Below, in pieces: positions 40,808 to 49,368 of a stretch of DNA of 64,000 nucleotides. The notes beneath the pieces are model-generated. The model was not told the DNA's origin. It saw only the letters and a program-made list of their open reading frames with translations, and did no database searches. The position numbers and the translations under genes are program-made. The stretch spans positions 62,001 to 126,000 of the forward strand of contig NZ_JBDPGJ010000004.1 of NCBI RefSeq assembly GCF_040839445.1, in the 5' to 3' direction. This DNA is from Aquibium pacificus (GTDB lineage: Bacteria > Pseudomonadota > Alphaproteobacteria > Rhizobiales > Rhizobiaceae). Numbering within the stretch: position 1 is the first letter of the stretch; every line of letters starts with the position of its first letter.

Positions 40808-41729
40808 GGCGCTTTTCCTGAGCGGCCTGCTGGCGGCGGGCATCCGGCTCGCCACACCGATCGCGCTCGCGGCGATCGGCGAGACGATCTCCCAGCGTGC
40901 GGGTGTCATCAACGTCGGCATCGAGGGCATCATGCTGGTCGGCGCCTTCGTCGCCGTCCTCGTGACCGTCTCCTCCGGCAGCCCCTGGGCCGGCTTGGCG
41001 GCGGCCATCCTGTCCGGGGCGGCGATGGGCGCGATCCACGCCGTCTTCACAGTGCGGCTGAAGGCGGAGCAGATCGTCAGCGGCATCGCGCTGCTGTTCC
41101 TGGGCATCGGCCTGTCGGGCTACGGCTTCCGCCTGACGCTCGCGCAGGGCGGCACCGCGGTGCAGGTGCCGGGCTTCCGCGAACTCGACCTCTTCGGTCT
41201 CGCCGGCGTGCCGATCGTCGGGCCGATCCTGTTCGGCCAGCATGCCCTCGTCTATCTCGCGGTGATCGGCGCCGCCCTGCTCGCCTTCATGCTCTCGTCG
41301 ACCCGCCTCGGGCTGATGATTAAGGCCGCCGGCGACTATCCGCAGGCGCTGGACGCGGCCGGCGGCGCCGTCGATCGCGTGCGCTTTCTCTGCGTCATGG
41401 CGAGCGGCGCCTTCGCCGCAGCCGGCGGCGCCTTCCTCTCCACGGCGCAGCTGTGGGGCTTCGTCGAGAACATGACGGCCGGACGCGGCTTCCTCGCCAT
41501 CTCCTGCGTCGTGTTCGCCCGCTGGAACCCGCTCGGGGCGATCGTCGCTGCGCTCGGCTTCGGCATCGCCGACGCGCTGCAGATCCGAATGCAGGCCGGC
41601 TATCCCGGAGTACCCTACCAGTTCTTCGTCATCGCGCCCTATGTGGTGGCGATCGTGTCGCTGGCATTGGCGTCGCGCGGCAGCCGAATGCCAGCAGCGT
41701 TGGGAACGGCGTTTTCACCTCAACGGTAA
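40800..41729 (+). CDS. BMP-type ABC importer permease 2
   Basis: A 309-residue membrane protein (YufQ-like). ETISQRAGVINVGIEGIMLVGAF and AEQIVSGIALLFLGIGLSGY are characteristic, and about eight hydrophobic segments are visible. It overlaps permease 1 by 8 bases and ends the operon; no terminator hairpin is obvious after it. The heterodimer of permeases 1 and 2 would form the inner-membrane channel. Confidence 0.9.
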   Translation: MDEALFLSGLLAAGIRLATPIALAAIGETISQRAGVINVGIEGIMLVGAFVAVLVTVSSGSPWAGLAAAILSGAAMGAIHAVFTVRLKAEQIVSGIALLFLGIGLSGYGFRLTLAQGGTAVQVPGFRELDLFGLAGVPIVGPILFGQHALVYLAVIGAALLAFMLSSTRLGLMIKAAGDYPQALDAAGGAVDRVRFLCVMASGAFAAAGGAFLSTAQLWGFVENMTAGRGFLAISCVVFARWNPLGAIVAALGFGIADALQIRMQAGYPGVPYQFFVIAPYVVAIVSLALASRGSRMPAALGTAFSPQR

Positions 41730-42083
41730 GGGTATCAACCCGCTCCAGGCAGGTTGAGAGATAAACTGCAAATGGCAGTCTTGCGCTCTCAAAACTGTCG
41801 TTTAGCCCGAAAGGGCAGTTGCCTGGAAGCCGACGGTCCCGAGATGTCAAGATTGGAAGCGAACTTTGCCACACAACCCGCGGCGCTCCCATATGCTTCT
41901 GCGGGGTCGACGTACTCAAAATTTCGCCGGCACTCCGCTGGCGCGGTCCCCCTACTTAATTGCCATCATCTGGCTTTGAACTGGGACAGATCCCGTGCGT
42001 CTTGGGGACGGATTTTCCCAACAATTAGACCAGGAACACCGGTTCGCCGCACCATCAACCGCGTGGCGTGCTTCGAGATCTGC
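41730..42083. other. Gap with no recognisable gene
   Basis: 354 bp between the ABC operon and the FAH-family remnant. Frames on both strands are short and unrelated to anything I recognise. The region looks like decayed DNA upstream of a broken gene. Confidence 0.5.
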
Positions 42084-42394
42084 TCATCCGGCCTTGACCA
42101 TCTTCTGGTCGATGCCGCCAAACAGCGGTGTGCCGTCGGGCAGCTTGGCTTCCCTCTGCACCCTGTCTCCGAAGCGCATCAAGCCGGTGCTTGCTTCGCC
42201 GTCGTCGATCATCTCGATGCCCGGCCGCTCGGCGATGCAAGAGGATCCGGCCTCCCGGCAGTTTTCGTTTGAAACGGTCCCCGAACCTACTACCGTTCCT
42301 GCCAAGAGGTCGCACAAGTAGGCAGCGCCTCGGTCGCATCCAGAAGCGCTCCTGCCGCCTGCTCCCGCACTCCGACAATTTCTATTGGCATCAT
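42084..42394 (-). pseudogene. FAH-family remnant, frameshifted and truncated
   Basis: On the minus strand, MMPIEIVGVREQAAGALLDA then TEALP in one frame continues in another as YLCDLLAGTVVGSGTVSNEN, with CREAGSSCIAERPGIEMIDD and FGDRVQREAKLPDGTPLFGG further on, before IDQKMVKAG and a stop. Together they read as the C-terminal third of a fumarylacetoacetate hydrolase-family protein (the GTGTVSN and SCIAE-R-x-E-M motifs). A one-base shift near 42310-42320 breaks the frame, and the metal-binding N-terminal two thirds are missing. It lies just downstream of a GST gene, as intact FAH genes often do. A different intact FAH-family gene lies at 48269. Confidence 0.75.
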
Positions 42395-42462
42395 CCCGTC
42401 TCCTCCGATGGCGTTCCGAATCGGCGCCGCCAACGCCGACCATCGTCCGGGCTCGGCAGACC

Positions 42463-43191
42463 TCAGATATGCGCGCCAAGATCCCGTGATCCGGGCATGT
42501 AGGCGACATCGAAGTTTGGCCGTGCCTTGATCCGCTCGTACCAGTCCGCCACCCTTGGTAGGCGATCCCACAGGTTTGCGCGTCCGCAATCCTCGAGGCG
42601 GACAACCGTCGGGGTCATGTTCACGTCCGCGATGGAGTACTCATCTCCCGCTATGAACCGTGTGCGCTCGAGTGCGCTCTCCATTCTCCCGAGCGCCTGG
42701 GATAGCCGGTCGAGCGACTCGTCGATCTCCTGACTGGAGAAGCCGGTACGGCCCATCTTCCGATAGAAGTGTTTTCGAAGCGGCAGGCGCTCCGTGTAGT
42801 CCCAGAACTCCTTCTCGGTCATCTTGGACCAGATCGGCACGAAGAAGGTGTTGAACGAGATCGGCCTAATCGATGGCGTCGGCACCTCGTCTATGTACTG
42901 ACGCCACGCGCGCATATGGGCGAGCGGCTTGTGATCCTTCGGCCTGACCGGATGCTCGGGAAAAACCTCGTCGAGATACTCCGTGATGACGCTGCTCTCG
43001 ATGATGGGATCATCGTCATGGAGAAGTGTCGGCACAACCCCGTTGGGGTTAAGCCTGAGGTATTCCGGTGTCAGGTGTTCTCCCTTGCCAAAATTGATGG
43101 ATTTCCCCTCCCATTCCAGCTGCTTTTCGGCGAGCACAAGCCGAACCTTCTGGCTGCAGGTCGAAATAGGTGCGTGGTAGAGAAACAGCAT
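42463..43191 (-). CDS. Glutathione S-transferase family protein
   Basis: A 242-residue two-domain GST. The thioredoxin-fold domain (about 1-80) begins LYHAPISTCSQKVRLVLAEK, where S11/C13 are the glutathione-activating candidates, and contains the cis-Pro region GVVPTLLHDDDPIIESSV with the Glu-Ser glutathione contact. The helical domain ends with FIAGDEYSIADVNMTPTV. It may be a maleylacetoacetate-isomerase-like or ring-/ether-cleaving GST; the FAH remnant directly downstream favours an aromatic-degradation origin. The frame is intact. Confidence 0.85.
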   Translation of the reverse strand: MLFLYHAPISTCSQKVRLVLAEKQLEWEGKSINFGKGEHLTPEYLRLNPNGVVPTLLHDDDPIIESSVITEYLDEVFPEHPVRPKDHKPLAHMRAWRQYIDEVPTPSIRPISFNTFFVPIWSKMTEKEFWDYTERLPLRKHFYRKMGRTGFSSQEIDESLDRLSQALGRMESALERTRFIAGDEYSIADVNMTPTVVRLEDCGRANLWDRLPRVADWYERIKARPNFDVAYMPGSRDLGAHI

Positions 43192-43243
43192 TCGGACATT
43201 CCTTGGGTGAGGCCTTCAACGAGATCGAATGGTCCAGTTTCGC

Positions 43244-44266
43244 CTAGGGTTGGTCGGTGCCGTGCGTCAGTCCGCAGGCCTTGCAATAGGCTTCGTGGAC
43301 CGGTCCGCGTCCGAGATGATGGCGAAAGCCCTTCATCTCGGCAAAGTAGGGAATCGGCGCCCGCACCGGGCGCTCCGGCGCTTGGCCGAAATCATCGAAC
43401 AGTGTCTGGATCGTGACGACGACGCGCTCCGCATCGTTCCAGTCGCGATACTCGCCGAGATCGATCTTGTAGGCCGCTTCCAGGTAGTCCATGCCTTGCT
43501 CCCAGAGCGGACGCGACTTGTCGGTCACGTATTGGAGATAGTCGCGCATCGTTCGCACGTCCTCCTGGGTCGAGATGGGGCCGTGGCCGGCGACGATCGT
43601 CTCCACGTCCATGTCGAGCACCATGTCGCAGACCCGGATCCAGCGATCCACCGGGCCGTACCAGGCGATCGGCGTGCCTTCGGTGAACAGGATATCGCCA
43701 GTGTAGATCACCTTGTCGTCGGGCACGTAGATCAGCGCGTCGCCGAGCGAATGCGACGGGCCGACCTCGATCAGTTGCACCTTCTTGGAGCCCACCATGA
43801 TGTCGAGGGTGCCCGAGAAGGTCTCCGTCGGAGGGGTCAGCTCGATGCCGGAGAAGTCGAATGGGCGGAAGCACTCCTTCATGAACACGCCGGCGCTGCC
43901 GAACTGGTCGGCATTGGTGACGATCTGCTGCACCACCGCCGGGTCGAACCGGGCGAAATCGTCGACCGTGCCCTGCGTGGCGATGATGCGCGCGCCCTCG
44001 ACAAGCTGGTTGCCGAACGTGTGGTCCCCGTCGGCATGCGTGTTGACCAGCACGCCGATCTCCTTCGCAGCCGGGATCGAGGCGCGGTAGGCGGCGAGCA
44101 TCTCGGCCGTTAGTTTGAGGTCGAACAGCGTGTCGACCATCAGGGTCGCATCGCCGTCGACGATCAGGCCCGCGTTCGACCAGCCCCAGCTGCCGTCCGG
44201 CAGGAGATAGGCATAGCAGCCGTTGCCGAGGTCGTGCATGCCCTTGGTGTATTGCCACTTTGCCAT
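43244..44266 (-). CDS. Metallo-beta-lactamase-fold hydrolase
   Basis: A 340-residue MBL-fold protein. The metal motif reads THADGDHTFGN (H77, D81, H82), so the second His of the classic HxHxDH is D79. Later ligands are visible as GPSHSLGDALIYV and YTGDILFTEG, and AGHGPIS provides a further His. The Asp substitution occurs in some families but changes one zinc site, so activity as a lactonase, thioesterase or cyclic-ester hydrolase is uncertain. It lies 20 bases after the large TRAP permease gene, so it probably acts on the compound that importer brings in. No signal peptide is present. Confidence 0.8.
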   Translation of the reverse strand: MAKWQYTKGMHDLGNGCYAYLLPDGSWGWSNAGLIVDGDATLMVDTLFDLKLTAEMLAAYRASIPAAKEIGVLVNTHADGDHTFGNQLVEGARIIATQGTVDDFARFDPAVVQQIVTNADQFGSAGVFMKECFRPFDFSGIELTPPTETFSGTLDIMVGSKKVQLIEVGPSHSLGDALIYVPDDKVIYTGDILFTEGTPIAWYGPVDRWIRVCDMVLDMDVETIVAGHGPISTQEDVRTMRDYLQYVTDKSRPLWEQGMDYLEAAYKIDLGEYRDWNDAERVVVTIQTLFDDFGQAPERPVRAPIPYFAEMKGFRHHLGRGPVHEAYCKACGLTHGTDQP

Positions 44267-44286
44267 CGGGTAACTCCCTGAAAAGA

Positions 44287-45603
44287 CTAGACGAGCACCG
44301 TGGCGAGCCACGGGAAGAGGAAGACGAGAACGAGGACGAAGAGCATCATGGCGGCGAAAGGTGAGGCACCGGCGAAGATGTCGCCGAGCGTGACCGTGCT
44401 GTCGGGCCCCAGCGTCGCCTTCACCACGAAGACGGCGATGCCGAAGGGCGGGGTGAGCAGCCCGATCTCGACCGCCAGCACCACCATCACGCCGAGCCAG
44501 ATCAGGTCGACGCCGGTGCTGGTCAGGATCGGCAGCGCGATCGGCAGCGTCAGCAGCATGATCGAGGCGGAGTCGAGGATGGTGCCGAGCAGGATGATCA
44601 CCAGCATCAGCGCCAGGATGATGCCGGTCGCGCCCATGCCGGATTCGACCACGAAATTGCCGAGCCAGCCCGGCATGCCCGACATCGCCAGCATGCGCGA
44701 GTAGAGGCTGGCGCCAATGATCAGGAAGCAGATCGACGAGGTCGTGTGGCCGGTCTGGACCAGCACCTGCCAGAAGCTCGCCCAGGTCAGCCGGCCCTTG
44801 GCGAGCGAGATCACCAGCGCGCCGAGCGCACCTGCCGCGCCGGCTTCGGTCGGCGTGAAATAGCCGCCATAGATGCCGCCGAGCACCAGGGCGATGAGAA
44901 TGAGGATCGGCGCGATCTTGTTGGCCATCTCGCCGATGCCCATGTCCTGCGACGTGTCGTAGGAGGCTGACGAGCGACCGCCGATGAACGACGGCCACCA
45001 TTTCCCCATCGAGACGATGCCGATGCAGTAGACGACGGCGAGCAGCGTTCCAGGGATCACGCCGGCGATGAACAGCGATCCCACCGACTGCTCGGTGAGG
45101 ACGCCGTAGAGGATGAACAGCAGGCTCGGCGGGATCAGCATGCCGAGCACCGACGATCCCGCGACGACGCCGACGGCGAAGCGCGGCGTGTAGCCGTGGC
45201 GGATCATCTCCGGCACCGCGACCTTGGTGAACACCGCGGCGGAAGCGATCGAGATCCCCGTGATCGCGGCGAAGACCGCATTGGCGGCGACGGTGGCGAT
45301 GCCGAGACCGCCGGCCACCCGGCGGAACAGCTGCGCCGCCACTTCGAACGTGTCGCGCCCGATGCCGGCCACTGCCACCAGCAGTCCCATCAGCACGAAC
45401 AGCGGCACGACGCCGAACAGGTAGTCGCTGATCGAATCCTTGAACGCCAGCACCAGCATGTTCGAGGCGATGTCGAAATTGCCGCGCAACAGCCAGACCC
45501 CGCCGAAGGAGAGAAGGATCAGCGCGACCGCGACATGCATGCCCGAATAGATCAGCATCAGCATGACGGCGATGGAGAGGAACGCGATGTCGACGCCGCT
45601 CAT
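44287..45603 (-). CDS. TRAP large permease DctM (TRAP 2)
   Basis: A 438-residue DctM-type translocation subunit closely resembling the one at 19149: both share the sequence VVAGSSVLGMLIPPS and a GGIYGG-FTPTEAGA block. About 12 hydrophobic segments are visible. The start at 45603 overlaps the end of the small permease gene. The likely substrate class is an organic acid similar to that of TRAP 1. Confidence 0.92.
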   Translation of the reverse strand: MSGVDIAFLSIAVMLMLIYSGMHVAVALILLSFGGVWLLRGNFDIASNMLVLAFKDSISDYLFGVVPLFVLMGLLVAVAGIGRDTFEVAAQLFRRVAGGLGIATVAANAVFAAITGISIASAAVFTKVAVPEMIRHGYTPRFAVGVVAGSSVLGMLIPPSLLFILYGVLTEQSVGSLFIAGVIPGTLLAVVYCIGIVSMGKWWPSFIGGRSSASYDTSQDMGIGEMANKIAPILILIALVLGGIYGGYFTPTEAGAAGALGALVISLAKGRLTWASFWQVLVQTGHTTSSICFLIIGASLYSRMLAMSGMPGWLGNFVVESGMGATGIILALMLVIILLGTILDSASIMLLTLPIALPILTSTGVDLIWLGVMVVLAVEIGLLTPPFGIAVFVVKATLGPDSTVTLGDIFAGASPFAAMMLFVLVLVFLFPWLATVLV

Positions 45604-46160
45604 TACATCGGCTCCCGAACGGCACGCAGATCGTTCCACGCAGTGAGCAGGAACTGGACGGCGGTCGCGACGATGCCGAGGAAGACGAGGATGAAGAGCG
45701 GCCACTGGGGAATCGTGAAGAAGCCCGGATTGCCCATGAAATTGCGCTCCGGATGCAGCCAGGCGGCGGCGACGCTGGCCCAGAACTTCCAGGCGATCAT
45801 CGCCATCAGCAGACCGCCGACGAGGTGGAAGAACGCCAGCAGGGCAGACCGGACACGCGGCGCGCGGCGTTCCAGCACGTTGAGGAGCACGTCGGAGCGC
45901 GTCATCGACCCCGATCGAAGCGTGTGCGCGAGCTGGAGGAAGACGATGCCGACGATCGAGAACGCAACGAGCTCCGGCACGCCGGCGATGGGCGCGTTGA
46001 GCGCGCCGCGGCCGAAGATATCGGCATTGATCAGCAGCATCAGGCCAATGATCCAGATCGTCCCGACCGCATTCATCACGCCGATGACGCGGGCGAACGG
46101 TCCGGCGGGCGGACCAGGCGGTGGCGCCTCGTCTCTGGGGATCGCGGATTCGCCTGCCAT
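45603..46160 (-). CDS. TRAP small permease DctQ (TRAP 2)
   Basis: A 185-residue membrane protein with four hydrophobic segments and the DctQ block LNAPIAGVPELVAFSIVGIV, nearly identical in pattern to TRAP 1. A proline-rich cytosolic N-terminus (EAPPPGPPAGP) precedes the first helix. The start at 46160 fits an upstream GGAG-type site. It is 137 bp downstream of the binding-protein gene; that gap contains strong hairpins. Confidence 0.88.
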   Translation of the reverse strand: MAGESAIPRDEAPPPGPPAGPFARVIGVMNAVGTIWIIGLMLLINADIFGRGALNAPIAGVPELVAFSIVGIVFLQLAHTLRSGSMTRSDVLLNVLERRAPRVRSALLAFFHLVGGLLMAMIAWKFWASVAAAWLHPERNFMGNPGFFTIPQWPLFILVFLGIVATAVQFLLTAWNDLRAVREPM

Positions 46161-46200
46161 GACTTCGCTCCGGTCCTGCGTCAGGTGGGGTTGATGCCCC

Positions 46201-46221
46201 GACGCGGCGGATCTCCGCGTC
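46201..46221 (-). repeat. Inverted repeat between TRAP 2 binding protein and permeases
   Basis: GACGCGG (46201-46207) pairs with CCGCGTC (46215-46221), 7-bp arms. Second of two hairpins in the gap. Confidence 0.45.
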
Positions 46222-46234
46222 GTGAGGGCGCACG

Positions 46235-46267
46235 AAGACTGGCGGCGCCCGTCGCGCCGCCGGTCTT
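46235..46267 (-). terminator. Strong hairpin between TRAP 2 binding protein and permeases
   Basis: AAGACTGGCGGCGC (46235-46248) pairs with GCGCCGCCGGTCTT (46254-46267) over 14 bp, one pair being G-T. On the minus strand it follows the binding-protein gene. Such stems in TRAP operons lower permease expression relative to the binding protein by partial termination and mRNA protection; that role is inferred here. Confidence 0.6.
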
Positions 46268-46297
46268 TGTCAGAGGCCCGCGGGGCGGGCCTGGCGA

Positions 46298-47371
46298 TCA
46301 CTCGGCGAGGTAGTCCCGTTCGAAGGTGAAGCCCGCAGCCTTCAGCTTGTCGCGATAGGCCTCGAGCACCTTCTTCCCCGGCTCGCCGCGCGCGTCGGCA
46401 GCCTTCGTCCACGCCGTGGTCGGGTTCGGCAGGCTCTTGATCCAGGTCGAGCGCTCGGCCGGATCGAATTCGACGATCTTGCCGCCAGCGTCGATCAGCG
46501 TCTTCTTCGCCGCTTCGTAGCGGGCTTCTTGCTCGTCGAAATAGGCCTTGGTGTAGACGGCCGCGGCCGTCTTGAACGCAGCTTTGGTCTCGTCCGAGAA
46601 CGTGTCCCACTGCTGCTTGGAGACGCCCAGGCCGCCGATATACATCGCGCCGAAGTGCGTCTGGTTCCAGTTGGGAGCGACCTCGTAGAGCTTGGCCGGA
46701 ACGTTGGCCGTCATCCAGCCGATATTGCCGTCGTACACTCCGGTCTTGATGTCGTTGTAGAAGGTGACGTAGCTGCCCTGCACGCCGACAGCCCCGGTAC
46801 TTGCCAGCCAGGCGAGGTTCGGTCCCGCGCCGCCGAGCTTGACGCCGTTCATGTCGGCGATCTTGCTCAGGGCCTTGGTCGAGGCGATGTTGTAGTCGTC
46901 GATGGCGATACCGCCGCCGATATAGACGACGCCGGTCGCCTCCTCGAGCTTGGTGAGCGCTCCATCCGTCTCCGTCAGGGCGGCCTCGACCGCCGCCGTC
47001 ACGCCGCGCGCGTCGGGCGGCCCGAATGGCATGGCATAGGTCAGGTTGAGCAGGCCCATCGTGGCCGGATTGAACACGCCGCTCATCTGGCCGACGTCGA
47101 TGATGCCCTGCTGGAAGGCTTCCGTCTCCGAGCCGAGCTTGACGATCGTGCCGCCATACCCCTGCGTCCAGTTGATCTTCACCTTGCCGGTCTTGGCGAG
47201 TTCGGCGTCGACCGTTGGGATGAACGTCTCCTTCAGGTGCTTCACCCAAAGGAACACTTCGGGATGGCCGGTGGCGGCGGTGAGATTGATGGTCTCCTGC
47301 GCGGCCGCCGGACCCGCGGCCCATGCGACGGCGATGGCGGCGGCGCCGCCCAGCAATGCGTTACGATACAT
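46298..47371 (-). CDS. DctP-family TRAP substrate-binding protein (TRAP 2)
   Basis: A 357-residue periplasmic receptor with a signal peptide (about residues 1-24, ending AAAQ/ETINLTAATG). FYNDIKTGVYDGNIGWMTAN and KLYEVAPNWNQTHFG align with the substrate region of the TRAP 1 protein at 17482. The gene is divergent from a TetR regulator with a shared 195-bp promoter region. The importer is followed by the MBL hydrolase in the same transcript. Confidence 0.9.
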   Translation of the reverse strand: MYRNALLGGAAAIAVAWAAGPAAAQETINLTAATGHPEVFLWVKHLKETFIPTVDAELAKTGKVKINWTQGYGGTIVKLGSETEAFQQGIIDVGQMSGVFNPATMGLLNLTYAMPFGPPDARGVTAAVEAALTETDGALTKLEEATGVVYIGGGIAIDDYNIASTKALSKIADMNGVKLGGAGPNLAWLASTGAVGVQGSYVTFYNDIKTGVYDGNIGWMTANVPAKLYEVAPNWNQTHFGAMYIGGLGVSKQQWDTFSDETKAAFKTAAAVYTKAYFDEQEARYEAAKKTLIDAGGKIVEFDPAERSTWIKSLPNPTTAWTKAADARGEPGKKVLEAYRDKLKAAGFTFERDYLAE

Positions 47372-47450
47372 CCGGATCCTCCCTGTTCAAAACGGCGGCT
47401 CTCTCCGTGCCCTTCCGTCGATGCACGAACGGTAGCAGATTTGAACAAGT

Positions 47451-47467
47451 TGACAAGATACCTGTCA
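47451..47467. promoter_or_regulatory. Candidate operator in the TRAP 2/TetR divergent promoter
   Basis: TGACA-N7-TGTCA (47451-47455 and 47463-47467), overlapping a TTGACA-like -35 element at 47450. It lies 80 bp from the binding-protein start and 100 bp from the TetR start. Confidence 0.4.
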
Positions 47468-47566
47468 TGTCGTTCAATGATCTCACAAGGGCGCCATCGG
47501 CGCGCCCTGCGCGATCGGTGGAACGTGGCGAATAGCGAAAAGAACGCGGAAGACCGGAAGGTCGTG

Positions 47567-48214
47567 ATGATCGAGGCGACGCAGCGCAATGGCGCGGCCA
47601 CGCGCATGCGCATCCTGATGGCCGCGGAGGGCGAGTTTGCCGACCACGGCTTCGACGGCGCCACGGTGCGCCAGATCGCGTTGCGCGCCGACGTCCCCGT
47701 CGCCCTCGTCAACTATCACTTCGGCAACAAGGAAGGTCTCTACCGCGCAATCTTCGAGATGCGGGCGCCGATGATCGTCGACCAGCGCATCGCGGGCCTG
47801 CGCCTGGCCGAGATGGAGCCGGACCCGGAGCGGAAGGTCGAGATGATCGTCAAGGCGGTGCTCGTCCCGAACCTGCACATGCGCAGCACCGAGAAGAACT
47901 CGAGCTACGCCCGGATCCTAGCCCGCGAGGTTTCGGATCCGAAGTCACACCACCGCAAGGTAGTCGCCGAGTTCTTCGATCCCATCGCGTACAAGGTGAT
48001 CGAAGCGCTGCAGCGCGCGATGCCCGACCGGACCGTCGAGGAGATCAACTGGGGCTACCAGGCCATGCTCGGTGTGATGGTCTACACCATGGCCGATACC
48101 GGCCGCATCAGCCGCCTCTCGGGCGGGCTGTGCGACCCGGAGGACGAGATGACCACGTCGAGGCATCTGGTGGCGCTCATGAAGGCGGCCCTTCTCTACA
48201 GCCGCGTGTCGTAG
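47567..48214 (+). CDS. TetR-family regulator
   Basis: A 215-residue TetR protein. The HTH is at about residues 13-58 (GATVRQIALRADVPVALVNY then HFGNKEGLYRAIF), followed by a helical ligand domain of the CerR/YbiH-like class. The start at 47567 has GGAAGG nearby; the frame continues upstream to a GTG at 47525 that would add 14 residues. It is divergent from TRAP 2 and upstream of the FAH-family hydrolase, so it probably controls both. Confidence 0.85.
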   Translation: MIEATQRNGAATRMRILMAAEGEFADHGFDGATVRQIALRADVPVALVNYHFGNKEGLYRAIFEMRAPMIVDQRIAGLRLAEMEPDPERKVEMIVKAVLVPNLHMRSTEKNSSYARILAREVSDPKSHHRKVVAEFFDPIAYKVIEALQRAMPDRTVEEINWGYQAMLGVMVYTMADTGRISRLSGGLCDPEDEMTTSRHLVALMKAALLYSRVS

Positions 48215-48268
48215 TCGAAACAAGGACCCGGCGCATCGGCCGGCGTCCGGCTCTGGGAGGACAGACTG

Positions 48269-49252
48269 ATGAAACTCGTGACCTACGAGCGGGATGGCGC
48301 GCCGCGCGCCGGCGCCTTCGTTGACGGCGACCGCCGGATCGTCGACTTGGCGGAAGCCCACCAGAGGGCATTCGGGGAAGCCTATGCGCCCTTTGCCTCC
48401 GTGCAGGCGATGATTGAAGCCGGCGACGCCGCGCTCGACCGGGCTTACGAGACCGTCGGCAAGCCGGACGCCACCACCCTCGCGCGGGATTCCGTCAGGC
48501 TCCTCGCGCCGGTTCCTGTGCCGGTGCAGATGCGCGACTGCCTGTGCTTTGAGACACACCTCAAGCAGTCCTTCGCGGCCGCCAGGCGCATACGCGCCGA
48601 TGCGACGCCGGATCCGGAAGCGGCGATGCGGGAATTCGAGCGAACCGGCACCCTTTCGGTGCCGAAGACCTTCTACGAGCAGCCGATCTACTACAAGGCC
48701 AACCGCTTCAGCGTGATCGGGAACGATCACGACGTGCTGTGGCCGAGTTATTCCCATCTGATGGATTTCGAACTGGAGTTTGGCTTCTACGTCCGCAAGA
48801 AGGGTGTCGACATCGCCCGCGACGCGGCACGCGACTACATCTACGGCTACACGATCTTCAACGACTTCTCGGCGCGCGACGCCCAGACGCAGGAAATGGG
48901 CGGGCAGCTGGGACCCGCCAAGGGCAAGGACTTCGACACCGGCAATGCCATGGGGCCCTGCCTTGTCACCGCCGACGAACTGAAGGATCCCTACGGTCTG
49001 ACCATGGTATGTCGTGTGAACGGCGAGGAGTGGGGCCGCGGCAGCACGTCGTCGATGTACTGGAAGTTCGAGGATCTGATCGCTTACGTCTCACGGTCGG
49101 AGACCCTCTACCCCGGCGAGTTCTTCGGCTCGGGCACCGTCGGCAACGGTTGCGGCCTCGAGCACATGAAGTTCCTGAAACATGGTGACGTCGTGGAACT
49201 CGAGGTCGAAGGCATCGGGACGCTGCGCAACCGCGTCCTGACCCGCCAGTAG
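48269..49252 (+). CDS. Fumarylacetoacetate hydrolase-family protein
   Basis: A 327-residue FAH-fold enzyme. The metal-binding residues are in MDFELEFGFYV (E-x-E) and the following Asp is in FNDFSARDAQTQEMGGQLGP; KGKDFDTGNAMGPCLVT and GTVGNGCGLEHMKFL are the usual substrate-loop and C-terminal blocks. These Mg/Mn-dependent enzymes cleave C-C bonds of acylpyruvates or decarboxylate/tautomerise oxo-acids. Beside a CoA ligase and a TetR gene it fits aromatic or keto-acid catabolism. It is intact, unlike the unrelated fragment at 42084. Confidence 0.88.
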   Translation: MKLVTYERDGAPRAGAFVDGDRRIVDLAEAHQRAFGEAYAPFASVQAMIEAGDAALDRAYETVGKPDATTLARDSVRLLAPVPVPVQMRDCLCFETHLKQSFAAARRIRADATPDPEAAMREFERTGTLSVPKTFYEQPIYYKANRFSVIGNDHDVLWPSYSHLMDFELEFGFYVRKKGVDIARDAARDYIYGYTIFNDFSARDAQTQEMGGQLGPAKGKDFDTGNAMGPCLVTADELKDPYGLTMVCRVNGEEWGRGSTSSMYWKFEDLIAYVSRSETLYPGEFFGSGTVGNGCGLEHMKFLKHGDVVELEVEGIGTLRNRVLTRQ

Positions 49253-49368
49253 CGGCCTCTACGCGGAATTCCGGCTGGCACCGGGCCGCGCTGCCAGCGA
49301 CCGGCGCTTCATGCTAGACGGCATCCGGTCGCCAAAGGTCTCATCGTGATCCTTCGGAAAATCCTCCC

